Source: Anaerolineae bacterium
GTDB taxonomy: Bacteria > Chloroflexota > Anaerolineae > Anaerolineales > Anaerolineaceae
Assembly: GCA_013178095.1 (NCBI GenBank)
Contig: JABLXK010000003.1
Coordinates: forward strand, 1-64,000
DNA: 64,000 nt
Reading direction: 5' to 3'
Positions 42,463-51,518 of the stretch are shown in pieces. Numbering within the stretch: position 1 is the stretch's first letter; each line of letters opens with the position of its first letter. Below the pieces are notes generated by a model, which made no database searches, was not told where the DNA came from, and was given only the letters and a program-made list of their open reading frames with translations. Position numbers and translations under genes: made by a program.

Positions 42463-43197
42463 TTAAGCCAGGCTGGCGATGGCGCTTTCTAAAGCCAATT
42501 CCATCATGGTGTTGAAAGCATTCTGGCGCGCTTCGGCAGTCAGGTTTTTCTCCTGATCATATTTGCTGTCGGAGACGGTCAGCAGGCAGGCGGCTTCCTT
42601 GCCGGTGGCGCGGGCGTTGGCAAACAACGCGAAGGCTTCCATTTCCGCGGCGATGATGCCGTGTTCGTTCTCCAGTTTTTCCCAGTCATCGCGCACGCTG
42701 GAATAGAAAACGCTGCCGGAGGCGACGTTGCCCTCGAAGTATTTAATGTTCTTTTCGGCGGCAACTTTCTTGATGATGTCCGAAATCCGGCGGCTGCCGG
42801 CGATGAGCTGGTCGTCGTAGCCGTGGGCTTCCTTGGCAAAAGTCTCGGTGGAAAAAGCTTTATCGGTCAGGATGATATCCATGACCTTGATATCCGGGCG
42901 GGATGCGCCGCAGGAACCGATGCGGATGATAGTATCCACATCGTAGAATTGGAACAGTTCGTAGGAATAAATGCCGATGCTGCCAAAGCCCATGCCGGAA
43001 CCCATCACACTGACACGCTGGCCTTTATACAATCCGGTGTATCCAAGCATGCCGCGCACCTGGTTGAATAACTTCGCGTCCTGCAGGTAGGTTTCCGCAA
43101 TCTTCTTGGCGCGCAAAGGATCGCCGGGCATGAGAACTACTTTTGCGACCTCGTCTTTGGAGGTTGCTTCGATATGGGGAGTTGGGATATTGGCCAT
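42463..43197 (-). CDS. deoD: Purine nucleoside phosphorylase, DeoD type
   Basis: 244 residues, the length of hexameric high-specificity PNP. PTPHIEATSKDEVAKVVLMPGDPLRAK (in part: TPHIEA, VVLMPGDPLRAK), VRGMLGYTGLYKG, VMGSGMGFGSIGIYSYEL, IIRIGSCGA, AAEMEAFALFA and LLTVSDSKYD (catalytic Asp) are all present. It splits purine nucleosides with phosphate to the base and ribose 1-phosphate. A single-gene unit, complementary to adenine deaminase at 24300. Confidence 0.95.
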   Translation of the reverse strand: MANIPTPHIEATSKDEVAKVVLMPGDPLRAKKIAETYLQDAKLFNQVRGMLGYTGLYKGQRVSVMGSGMGFGSIGIYSYELFQFYDVDTIIRIGSCGASRPDIKVMDIILTDKAFSTETFAKEAHGYDDQLIAGSRRISDIIKKVAAEKNIKYFEGNVASGSVFYSSVRDDWEKLENEHGIIAAEMEAFALFANARATGKEAACLLTVSDSKYDQEKNLTAEARQNAFNTMMELALESAIASLA

Positions 43198-43408
43198 ATT
43201 ACTTCCTCAAAAATAGATTTTTGAAAAATAAGAATGGAATGGTATCACATTATTATTTTTTGGGCGATATGCAATGAACAGAGCGGAAGGTTATTGATTG
43301 CTTGAATTTTAGTTGCGTCTTTTATTCAAAGTTGATTTGGTCTATCATTATTAATGATTCGCTGCTCGAGCTGATCCACCTCATCTTTACTCGATTACGC
43401 CTGATTGA

Positions 43409-43472
43409 TTGACACTCCACGCGGAATAACTTATAATAAAACGAACAAGCATTCATAAAAGCACAAATGTGC
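43409..43472 (+). promoter_or_regulatory. Consensus promoter and operator of the 43.5-kb operon
   Basis: TTGACA (43409-43414) and TATAAT (43432-43437) with a 17-base spacer match the sigma-70 consensus exactly. GCACAAATGTGC (43461-43472), with 5-bp arms, lies about 20 bases past the start point and 21 before the SorC gene, and is a likely autoregulatory site for that repressor. Confidence 0.82.
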
Positions 43473-43492
43473 ACTTATTATAGGAGATCGAA

Positions 43493-44452
43493 ATGCCAAG
43501 GAATAAATCGGTCGATTATCATATGCTTTTAAAAGTCAGTAAATATTATTATGAAAAAAAACTGACCCAGCAAGAAATCAGCGAGAAGTTGAGCCTGTCG
43601 AGGCCCAAGGTCTCACGCTTGCTAAAACAGGCTGAAGATATTGGCATTGTGAAGATCACGATCATCCCGCAGCCGGGAATCCATACTGATCTGGAAGACG
43701 CCCTTGAGAATAAGTTCAATTTAAAGGAAGCAATTGTTGTTGAGGTTAGTGAACCCAACTCGCAATCCTCGGTTTCTCGCGAAGTTGGCGCAGCCGCGGC
43801 GGATTATTTTTCGCAATCGGTTGAAAATCCCAGCGTGATCGGAATATCCTGGGGTACGACTTTGCAGGCTATGGTTGATGCATTACGAACCCAGGATTAT
43901 CGCCATTCGCGTATCGTTCAATTAATCGGCGGCCTGGGCAAGCCGGAGTCCGAGGCGCATGCGACTTACATCCTGCGCAGATTGGTAGAGAAAACCGGCG
44001 CAAAATTATCGTTGTTGAATGTGCCCGGGATCGTTGACAACACGGTTGTCAAATCCGCTTTTATGACCGATTCTCATGTGCGCGACGTGTTTGATTCATT
44101 CAGTGAAATAGACATTGCTTTCGTCGGGGTTGGCACCCCGACCCCCGATTCGGTCGTTATGCGCGATGGCACGATTTTGACGCAAGCGGAGCTGGATTAC
44201 TTATTAAAGAAAGGGGCGGCTGGGGATATTTGCCTGCGGTTTTTCAACGCGCTCGGAGAGCCGCTCAATTCCGAGATCGATGACCGGGTGATCGGGATTT
44301 CATTCGAGCAGTTGAAAAAGGTGAAGCGCGTTGTGGCGGTCACCGGCGGACCTTTAAAACGAAATGCGATTTATGCCGCGCTGCGCGGCGGGCTGGTCAA
44401 CGTTTTGATCACCGACCACCTGAGCGCCAAAAAAATCCTGGAGATTTCATGA
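43493..44452 (+). CDS. SorC-family sugar-sensing transcriptional regulator
   Basis: 319 residues. The N-terminal HTH (KKLTQQEISEKLSLSRPKVSRLLKQAEDIG, recognition part LSRPKVSRLLKQAE) is followed by a sugar-phosphate-binding domain (GISWGTTLQAMVDAL, QLIGGLG, VGVGTP, VVAVTGGPLKRNAIYAAL). It heads the operon behind a perfect promoter and likely controls it. Its stop overlaps the SIS gene start (ATGA). The second SorC protein at 60040 is about 321 residues and clearly a paralogue. Confidence 0.95.
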   Translation: MPRNKSVDYHMLLKVSKYYYEKKLTQQEISEKLSLSRPKVSRLLKQAEDIGIVKITIIPQPGIHTDLEDALENKFNLKEAIVVEVSEPNSQSSVSREVGAAAADYFSQSVENPSVIGISWGTTLQAMVDALRTQDYRHSRIVQLIGGLGKPESEAHATYILRRLVEKTGAKLSLLNVPGIVDNTVVKSAFMTDSHVRDVFDSFSEIDIAFVGVGTPTPDSVVMRDGTILTQAELDYLLKKGAAGDICLRFFNALGEPLNSEIDDRVIGISFEQLKKVKRVVAVTGGPLKRNAIYAALRGGLVNVLITDHLSAKKILEIS

Positions 44453-45060
44453 ACGAAGAACAGATCATTGCAGAGGCAAAAGAAGTAATCCGAAGAGAGG
44501 CAAATGGAGTACTCTCTTTGGCCGATCAAATTGATGAGAGTTTTAACAAGGCAGCAGTCAAGTTGTTCAATTGCAAAGGTCACGTGCTGGTCAGCGGATC
44601 CGGAACCTCACACGCAGTGGCGCGGCGGATGGCGCATTTGCTCAGTTGCTGCGGTACGCCTGCTTTGCCTTTGGACGCGGGCGACAGCCAGCACGGCCTC
44701 TCGGGCGCGCTGACCTCGAACGATGTTTTGATCGCTTTATCCAAGGGTGGGCATACCGCGGAGATAATTTCCCTGGTGAAAGTGGCCAGGGACCGCGGCG
44801 CCTACGTGATCGCGATCACTGAAAAACCGGACTCCGAATTGGGAGCGATCAGCGACCTGGTGCTTAAAATTATCGCCCCGCCGGACGTCGATCCTTATGG
44901 GATGGTAGCAACCGGCAGTTCGCTTTTCAATGCCGCCTTCGGCGATGCTTTATGCGTGGTGTTATTAAAGATGCGGGGATACAGCATCGAACAATTCGGG
45001 AAAACCCATCCGGGGGGAGCAGTCGGTAAAAAACTGGAAGACATGCATTTAAATCACTAA
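44449..45060 (+). CDS. SIS-domain sugar-phosphate isomerase (KdsD/GutQ-like, without CBS domains)
   Basis: 203 residues, one SIS domain. HVLVSGSGTSHAVARRMAH (phosphosugar loop), ALSKGGHTAEIISLV, and the C-terminal EQFGKTHPGGAVGKKL are typical of arabinose-5-phosphate isomerases; those usually add two CBS domains, which are missing. It would isomerise an aldose/ketose phosphate. Hexulose-6-phosphate isomerase-like activity is an alternative. It is translationally coupled to the SorC gene. Confidence 0.88.
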   Translation: MNEEQIIAEAKEVIRREANGVLSLADQIDESFNKAAVKLFNCKGHVLVSGSGTSHAVARRMAHLLSCCGTPALPLDAGDSQHGLSGALTSNDVLIALSKGGHTAEIISLVKVARDRGAYVIAITEKPDSELGAISDLVLKIIAPPDVDPYGMVATGSSLFNAAFGDALCVVLLKMRGYSIEQFGKTHPGGAVGKKLEDMHLNH

Positions 45061-45075
45061 TTCATTGGAGAAAAA

Positions 45076-46110
45076 ATGAAATCGGTATACCTTACAGGCA
45101 GCAAAACCCTCGAATTTCGTAACGACCCCGATCCGCTTCCCGGGCCGCGGGACATTGTCCTCGATATCAAAGCCTGCGGAATCTGCGGATCTGATTTGCG
45201 CAGATGGAAAGAAGGCCCGGTCGCCGGCCCTTACGTTCCCGGCCACGAAATTTCAGGCGTTGTTAGCCAAATCGGCTCAGAAATCACTTCTTATCACGTC
45301 GGGCAGAATATCGCGGTCGCGCCGGATATTCACTGCGGAGAATGTTACTACTGCCAGCATGCCCAATATAACCTGTGTGAATCCATTCGCTTTTTGGGCA
45401 TGACTGCGGGGTATCCGGGCGGTTTTGCTGAAAAAATCCTGTTATCCGAAGAAGTGCTCACCCGTGGCGTGGTGCATCCCATCCCGGAAGGGCTCAGCAT
45501 GGATGACGCGGCGGTTTCCGAACCATGCAGTTCCGTGTTGGCTTGCCACGATCGCATCCACACCAGCATCAACGACGTGGTGGTGGTGATGGGTGCCGGG
45601 CCGATCGGCTGCATCCACACCGCCGTTGCCCACGCGCGCGGTGCGCGCGTGGTGATTTCCGAACCCAGCGACATCCGCCGCAAACTGGCTCAGACCTTTG
45701 ACCCGGAGATGCTGGTGAATCCTTTCGAACTAGATCTGGGTGAAGCTGTCCGCAGTATGACGGATGGACGCGGCGCGGATATTGTCATTTGCGCCAACCC
45801 GGTGCCGGCAACGCAAACGCAGGCGGTTGAAATTGTCCGCAAGCGCGGAAAGATCATGCTCTTCGGCGGATTGCCGAAGGAAAACCACATGGCTTCTTTA
45901 GACGCCAACCGCATTCATTATGGTGAGATTGAAGTGATGGGTTCGTTTTCATATCATCCAACTTACCACGCAGCCGCATTGGATGCTTTGCGGCGCGGGA
46001 TCATTCCGGCCTCAAAATTGATCACTGCCAAATTCTCCCTGGATGAAGTCGACAAGGGTTTCGAATCGGCGGCAGGCGGCGAGGCGTTGAAAGTCATTAT
46101 AAAGCCTTAG
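45076..46110 (+). CDS. Zinc-dependent medium-chain alcohol/polyol dehydrogenase
   Basis: 344 residues. Catalytic zinc Cys37 in ACGICGSDLRRW and the His-Glu pair GHEISG (57-58); structural zinc loop CGECYYCQHAQYNLC (about 91-105). The NAD domain has VMGAGPIGCIHTAVA. The pattern fits sorbitol or L-iditol 2-dehydrogenases, oxidising a polyol or sugar C-2 or C-3 hydroxyl. Preceded by GGAG, 15 bases after the SIS gene. It may prepare the keto sugar for the isomerase or kinase downstream. Confidence 0.92.
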   Translation: MKSVYLTGSKTLEFRNDPDPLPGPRDIVLDIKACGICGSDLRRWKEGPVAGPYVPGHEISGVVSQIGSEITSYHVGQNIAVAPDIHCGECYYCQHAQYNLCESIRFLGMTAGYPGGFAEKILLSEEVLTRGVVHPIPEGLSMDDAAVSEPCSSVLACHDRIHTSINDVVVVMGAGPIGCIHTAVAHARGARVVISEPSDIRRKLAQTFDPEMLVNPFELDLGEAVRSMTDGRGADIVICANPVPATQTQAVEIVRKRGKIMLFGGLPKENHMASLDANRIHYGEIEVMGSFSYHPTYHAAALDALRRGIIPASKLITAKFSLDEVDKGFESAAGGEALKVIIKP

Positions 46111-46123
46111 GAGATTTATTGTT

Positions 46124-47467
46124 ATGATCGGATTGAATGATGAATTGAAGTTGCGTCAAGAACAGGGGAATCCTGTCCGAATTGGTTTGATTGGCGCCGG
46201 CCAGATGGGAACGGATATCGTGGCTGAAACCAGCATGATGAAAGGCCTTGAGATCAGCGTCATAGCCGACGTCAATCTGGAACGCGCGAAGGATGCCTAC
46301 AAAATCGCCCTGATCAATGAAGAAGTAGTCGTAGCCCAAACAGCAGCTGAGGTCGACCAGGCTATCCTGGCAGGTAAACGCGTGGCCGTCGGCGATTTTC
46401 GAATTCTGGCGGATGCCCGGCACATCGACGTGATCATCGAAGCGACAGGTGTCCCTGAAATCGGCACGCGCGCGGCCTTGCGCAGTGTGCGCAATGGGCA
46501 CGACCTGGCGATGATGAACGTCGAAACGGATATTACCGTTGGACCTTTGCTGCGCTGGTACACCGAAAGAAAAGGCCACATCTACGCTTTGGCGGCGGGC
46601 GATGAGCCGGCAGCCTGCAAAGAATTATATGATTTTGCCGATGCGATCGGTTTTACGGTTGTCGCAGCGGGAAAAGGGAAGAACAATCCACTGGATCGGC
46701 ACGGCACTCCCGAAGATCCGGCAATAAAAAAGGAAGCAGCCAGGCGCGGTTTGAGCCCGAATATGTTGATCGAGTTTATCGATGGCTCGAAAACCATGAT
46801 TGAAATGGCCGCGGTCTCCAATGCCACCGGGTTGGTTCCCGATGTGCGCGGGATGCACGGCCCTGAAACCGACCGGGATCACTTGAACCAAACTTTTGCT
46901 CTCAAAGAAGATGGCGGCGTTTTGAACAAAATGGGCGTAGTGGATTTTGGCGTCGGCCGCGTGGCTCCGGGGGTATTCCTGATTGTGCGCACCGACCATC
47001 CCCGTTTGCAGGAAGCCATGATCCTGCGCGATATGGGCAATGGTCCTTATTACACCCTGTTCCGGCCTTTCCATCTATGCAGCATTGAAGTTCCGCTAAC
47101 TTGCGCCATGATCGCGCTTCGTAAAAAGTCCAACATGGTGCCGATGAACCGCCTGGTGTCCGAGGTGTTTGCGGTGGCCAAGAAAGATCTTAAAACCGGC
47201 GACGTCCTGGATATGATCGGCGGGGTTTCCTACTACAGCCTGATTGATACTTATGAGATTTCCCGAAAAGAGAATCTGCTCCCGATCGGGTTGGCCAAAG
47301 GCGCGAAAGTAATCCGCGACATACCGATGGATGCACCCATCACAATGGCGGATGTCGAAATCTATCCCTCGACTGTGTACGCCTTGTGGAAATTGCAGAA
47401 CCAATGGATGTCCGGGGAACTGGATGAATCCGAGGTCTTCAGACAAATTGAAGCCATCGAGTGTTAG
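46124..47467 (+). CDS. COG4091-type NAD(P)-dependent oxidoreductase with SAF domain
   Basis: 447 residues. The N-terminal Rossmann fold RIGLIGAGQMGTDIVAETS (about 19-37), VIIEATGVPEIGTRAALRS, and a C-terminal SAF-like domain (LLPIGLAKGAKVIRDIPMDAPITMADVE, in part GAKVIRDIPMDAPITMADVE). This is the family annotated as homoserine-dehydrogenase-like with a C-terminal SAF domain. Real substrates are known for few members and seem to be polyols or sugar acids. It lies 14 bases after the polyol dehydrogenase, so both likely act on the same pathway. Confidence 0.85.
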   Translation: MIGLNDELKLRQEQGNPVRIGLIGAGQMGTDIVAETSMMKGLEISVIADVNLERAKDAYKIALINEEVVVAQTAAEVDQAILAGKRVAVGDFRILADARHIDVIIEATGVPEIGTRAALRSVRNGHDLAMMNVETDITVGPLLRWYTERKGHIYALAAGDEPAACKELYDFADAIGFTVVAAGKGKNNPLDRHGTPEDPAIKKEAARRGLSPNMLIEFIDGSKTMIEMAAVSNATGLVPDVRGMHGPETDRDHLNQTFALKEDGGVLNKMGVVDFGVGRVAPGVFLIVRTDHPRLQEAMILRDMGNGPYYTLFRPFHLCSIEVPLTCAMIALRKKSNMVPMNRLVSEVFAVAKKDLKTGDVLDMIGGVSYYSLIDTYEISRKENLLPIGLAKGAKVIRDIPMDAPITMADVEIYPSTVYALWKLQNQWMSGELDESEVFRQIEAIEC

Positions 47468-47484
47468 CATAAAAAGGTGAACCT

Positions 47485-48990
47485 ATGGCATTGATTGGTT
47501 TGGATATCGGCACGACCGGCAGCAAAGCGCATGTTTTTGATAACGACCTGAACCTGATGGCCAGCGCATCCCGCGAGTACCCGGTGGATATTCCCCACCC
47601 ACTCTGGGCGGAACAGGATGCAGAAAAAGTATGGATTTTGGCCAAGGAAAGCCTGCGCGAGGCGATTCAAAAAGCCGGCATTCATGGCGCCGACGCGATC
47701 AGCTTTTCGGTGCAAGGCGAGGCGATTGCGCCGGTCGACCAGGACGGCAACGCGCTGCGCCCCATGATGCTGGGGATGGATACCCGTACCGCAGCCCAAA
47801 ATGATTGGCTCAAAAAAGAATTCGGGTCGCGGGAACTCTTCAATATGACCGGCATGCCAGCTAACGTGAATAACACGCTGCCGAAAATAATCTGGTTGAA
47901 AGAAAATGAACCCGAGATCTGGAGAAAAGCCCACCGCTTTCTCCTTTATGAGGATTTCATTATAAATAAGATGACCGGAACGGCACTGATCAGCAAATGC
48001 CTGGCTTCGCGCACCCAGTTGTTTGACATCAATAAAGATCAATGGTCAACTAAAATTCTGGAAAAGATCGGCCTGGACGTCTCGCGCCTGGCGGAAGTGC
48101 GGCAATCCGGGACAAGCGCCGGTTTGATGCGCAGCGAAGTCAGCAGCGAGATTGGGTTAACCAACCAACCGCTGGTAGCTGTCGGCGGCCACGACCAGGC
48201 TTGCGGCGCGTTGGGTTCGGGATTGACGAAACCCGGCCTGGCGATGGTTTCAACCGGCACGGCTGAAGTGGTGGAGGTGGCGCTCGATACAGCCGACCTG
48301 AATGACCGCCTATACGAGGGCAATATGTCCGTGTATTTTCATACCTTCCCGGGCTTATATGTGGTCATGACCCTCAATCAAAGCGGGGGTTTCGTTTTAC
48401 GCTGGTATCGGGATACGTTTTGCGAAATCGAGCAGCAGCGCGCCGGGCAAACCGGCGCTGATGCTTACGACCTGGTGCTGCAGGCGGCCGCCCCCGGTCC
48501 TTCTCCGGTAATGCTTTTACCGCATTTCGCCGGTTCCGGAACCCCGACCTTTGACATCCAATCCAAAGGGGCGTTGGTGGGTTTGACTTTTGCAACCACT
48601 AAAGCGGATATTGCAAAGGCCATCATGGAAGGATTGACCATGGAGCTGCGCGTCAATCTTGAGATCCTGCAGCAAGGCGGAATACGCATCGACGAATTGC
48701 GCGCGATCGGCGGAGGGGCCAAATCCGAGTTGTGGTTGCAAATGAAAGCCGATATCTCCGGTATCCCGGTCGCTGTCCCCCAGGTCACTGAAGCAGCAGG
48801 CATGGGCGCGGCTATCCTGGCGGGTACGGCTGCCGGGATTTTCACGGACCCTGCCTCGGCAATCGAACAGCACCTGAAAATCAAAAAAGTCTATCAACCC
48901 AAGCCGGAAATGCAAAAGCTCTACAATGAGCGTTATGAACTTTACAGGAAACTTTATCCTGCAATTAAAGACATAAACCACAAATTATAA
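47485..48990 (+). CDS. FGGY-family carbohydrate kinase
   Basis: 501 residues, two actin-like ATPase domains. N-terminal LIGLDIGTTGSKAHVFD, DTRT in MGMDTRTAAQND, GGHDQACGALGSG (catalytic Asp), and GGGAKSELWLQMKADI near the end. The family includes xylulokinase, gluconokinase and fuculokinase; DVTEAAG-like VPQVTEAAGMGAAILAG fits xylulokinase-like members. It phosphorylates the pathway's ketose or sugar acid. The adjacent FucI-like isomerase suggests a ketose from an aldose. Confidence 0.93.
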   Translation: MALIGLDIGTTGSKAHVFDNDLNLMASASREYPVDIPHPLWAEQDAEKVWILAKESLREAIQKAGIHGADAISFSVQGEAIAPVDQDGNALRPMMLGMDTRTAAQNDWLKKEFGSRELFNMTGMPANVNNTLPKIIWLKENEPEIWRKAHRFLLYEDFIINKMTGTALISKCLASRTQLFDINKDQWSTKILEKIGLDVSRLAEVRQSGTSAGLMRSEVSSEIGLTNQPLVAVGGHDQACGALGSGLTKPGLAMVSTGTAEVVEVALDTADLNDRLYEGNMSVYFHTFPGLYVVMTLNQSGGFVLRWYRDTFCEIEQQRAGQTGADAYDLVLQAAAPGPSPVMLLPHFAGSGTPTFDIQSKGALVGLTFATTKADIAKAIMEGLTMELRVNLEILQQGGIRIDELRAIGGGAKSELWLQMKADISGIPVAVPQVTEAAGMGAAILAGTAAGIFTDPASAIEQHLKIKKVYQPKPEMQKLYNERYELYRKLYPAIKDINHKL

Positions 48991-49004
48991 AAAGAGGTGA
49001 ATCG

Positions 49005-50414
49005 ATGAAAAAAATGACATTGGCCGTAATCTATGGCAACCGGGATTTTTTCCCGGATGCGCTGGTACTGGAAGCGCGCAAGGATATAAACGAGCTCTTC
49101 AAGGAGTTCGACGTGGAAATGGTTATGCTGCCAGCCGGCGCAACCAAGAATGGCTCGGTGGAAACCTGGGCACATTCCAAGGAATGCGCTGAGCTTTTCA
49201 AAAAACACCGCGAAGAGATCGATGGTGTGCTGGTGTGCATGCCCAATTTCTCCGACGAGAAGGGTGTCGTGGATACATTGAAACTCTCCGGGTTGAATGT
49301 ACCAATTTTAGTGCAGGCCTACCCGGACGATCCCGTGACGCTTCCGATCGAACGACGCCGCGACAGTTTTTGCGGCAAGATCTCGGTCTGCAATAACCTG
49401 CGCCAGTATGGATTTAAATACACGCTGACCAGCGAACACACCTCGCACCCAAAATCAGCAAGTTTTAAGAAGGATTTTGCCAACTTCCTGGGAACCTGCC
49501 GGGTGGTCAATGGATTACGCAAGATGCGCGTCGGGGCGGTAGGTGCCCGGCCGCTGGCATTCAACACCGTCCGGTTCAGCGAAAAGCTCTTGGAAAAGCA
49601 TGGCATCAGCGTGAAGACAATTGACCTTTCTGAACTGATCGGCCAGGCAGGACGCATGGCGGATGACAAAAAAGAAGTCAAAGCCAAACTGGATGAGATC
49701 AAGAACTACATCCCGACTTCCGGCATACCCTCGGAGCCTTTGGTTCGCATGGCTAAATTCGCGGTAGCTTTGGAAGCCTGGATGGATTTTCAGGATATCA
49801 CAGCGACAGCGTTGCAATGTTGGGATTCCATCCAAATGAACCTGGGAATCAACCCCTGCACGTTGATGAGCATGATGAGCGATAAATTGATGCCCTCGGC
49901 TTGCGAAGTGGATGTGACCGGCGCGGTTTCCATGTACGCGCTTACCCTGGCTGTCCAGCGCCCGGCTGCATTGATGGACTGGAACAATAACTACGCGGAT
50001 GAGAGCGATAAATGCGTTTTCTTCCATTGCGGCAACTGGCCGAAGTCATTGTTCAAAGATTTCAGCATGCGCAACGCTGAAATTCTGGCAACCACCCTCG
50101 GCGAAGAAAATACCTACGGCGCGATCAACGGGCGCGTACCAGCCGGCCCCATGAGCTTTGCCCGCGTGACCACTGATGATGTGAATGGCATCATTCGCAC
50201 CTATACCGGCGATGGCGTTTTCACCGATGACAAACTGGATACATTCGGCAGCCGCGCAGTAGTGGAAGTGCCCGGATTGCAGGACCTGATGAAACATATC
50301 TGCCGCAACGGCTTCGAGCACCATGCCGCTTTCACCAATGCACACGCGGCTGAGGTGATCAACGAAGCGTTCAGCAACTATATGGGTTGGGAAACCTACT
50401 ATCATAAAGGCTAA
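49005..50414 (+). CDS. L-fucose/L-arabinose isomerase-like protein
   Basis: 469 residues. The three-domain layout of the FucI/AraA superfamily: an N-terminal Rossmann-like region (GVLVCMPNFSDEKGVVDTL), a middle region (RVGAVGARPLAFNTVRFSEKLL) and a C-terminal domain (NNYADESDKCVFFHCGNWPKS; HHAAFTNAHAAEVI). Metal ligands are probably a Glu in ACEVD (about 303) and the C-terminal His. It would interconvert an aldose and ketose. The sequence differs from classical AraA and FucI, so the sugar is open. It follows the FGGY kinase by 14 bases. Confidence 0.82.
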   Translation: MKKMTLAVIYGNRDFFPDALVLEARKDINELFKEFDVEMVMLPAGATKNGSVETWAHSKECAELFKKHREEIDGVLVCMPNFSDEKGVVDTLKLSGLNVPILVQAYPDDPVTLPIERRRDSFCGKISVCNNLRQYGFKYTLTSEHTSHPKSASFKKDFANFLGTCRVVNGLRKMRVGAVGARPLAFNTVRFSEKLLEKHGISVKTIDLSELIGQAGRMADDKKEVKAKLDEIKNYIPTSGIPSEPLVRMAKFAVALEAWMDFQDITATALQCWDSIQMNLGINPCTLMSMMSDKLMPSACEVDVTGAVSMYALTLAVQRPAALMDWNNNYADESDKCVFFHCGNWPKSLFKDFSMRNAEILATTLGEENTYGAINGRVPAGPMSFARVTTDDVNGIIRTYTGDGVFTDDKLDTFGSRAVVEVPGLQDLMKHICRNGFEHHAAFTNAHAAEVINEAFSNYMGWETYYHKG

Positions 50415-50420
50415 CTGCAA

Positions 50421-51515
50421 ATGAACCACACGAGTGTGCGTTTCTTTCTGAAAGAACGTGACTTTCATGACAATAAGGAAAAGATTCTTGAAAATCAGGA
50501 TCTGACAGTCTCTACTTTCCGATATTCTTCCGGTGTGGCTGCTCTGGAAATAAAAAACCGAAAAGGCAGTTTGATCAGCCTGCCTTTCCAGGGTCAACAA
50601 ATATGGGACGCCGCCTTTAATGGGCGGCGTCTGACTATGCATTCCCCGGTGATTGAACCCCAGCCAACCCGTGAGTTCCTGATGAATATGGGAGCGTTTC
50701 TTTTCCATTGCGGTATGACCGCTATGGGATCGCCGGGCCCGGAAGACAAGCATGTGCTGCATGGTGAATTGGTCAACGCGCCATTCAAACAGGTGTATAT
50801 CGACGCCGGGAAAGATGAGCACGGTAGTTTCGTTAGTGTCGGCGGAACGTACGAACACGCCGCCGCTTTCGGCGCGCATTACCTGGCCCAACCTTGCGTG
50901 CGATTATATGAAGATGAGACCCTCATGCACATATCCATGCGGTTGAAGAATCTCAATCGCACCCCAATGGAATACATGTACCTGGCGCATATTAATTTTC
51001 TGCCGGTGGATTTCGGGAGGTTTGTTTATTCCGCCGATCCGGCGAAGGGCAACGTTCACGTTCGCGAGAACCTGCCGCCCTCCATGCAGCCTTCTCCGCA
51101 ATTGGTTCAATACGTAAAAGAACTGGTGGATCATCCAGAGAAGCACCATGTTCTGGATCCGAATTTGCCTTATGATCCCGAGATCGTCTTTCTGATCGAT
51201 TACCAGGCGGATGAAAATGGCTGGGCGCATGCGCTGCATGTTCATCCGGATGGCACGGCGGATTACGTGAGCCACAAACCGGCGCAACTGGATACGGGCA
51301 TTCGCTGGATTTGCCGAACCCCGAACCAGGAGGCGTTGGGTATGGAAGCCGCCACTGCCGGCCCTGAAGGATATACCGCTGAGAAGAAAAAAGGCAAAGT
51401 CAAGGTATTACCCGCAGGCGGGGAATTTGTTTGCGAATACTTTGCCGGATTGCTCAGCGCCGATCGGGTACCGAAAATGGAAACAAAGATCGCCAAAATA
51501 TTGGGAAAAGAATAG
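50421..51515 (+). CDS. DUF4432 aldose-1-epimerase-like protein
   Basis: 364 residues of the galactose-mutarotase superfamily. LISLPFQGQQIWDAAFNGR, GGTYEHAAAFGAHYLAQP, MEYMYLAHINFLPVD and the C-terminal RTPNQEALGMEAATAGPEG fit DUF4432. Members probably interconvert anomers of an unusual sugar. It is seven bases after the isomerase gene, which prefers a particular anomer, a sensible pairing. Confidence 0.85.
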   Translation: MNHTSVRFFLKERDFHDNKEKILENQDLTVSTFRYSSGVAALEIKNRKGSLISLPFQGQQIWDAAFNGRRLTMHSPVIEPQPTREFLMNMGAFLFHCGMTAMGSPGPEDKHVLHGELVNAPFKQVYIDAGKDEHGSFVSVGGTYEHAAAFGAHYLAQPCVRLYEDETLMHISMRLKNLNRTPMEYMYLAHINFLPVDFGRFVYSADPAKGNVHVRENLPPSMQPSPQLVQYVKELVDHPEKHHVLDPNLPYDPEIVFLIDYQADENGWAHALHVHPDGTADYVSHKPAQLDTGIRWICRTPNQEALGMEAATAGPEGYTAEKKKGKVKVLPAGGEFVCEYFAGLLSADRVPKMETKIAKILGKE

Positions 51516-51518
51516 GAA

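Noticed and set aside
50046..50891. Minus-strand frame of 281 codons
   Set aside because: Straddles two conserved plus-strand genes; no plausible start signal.
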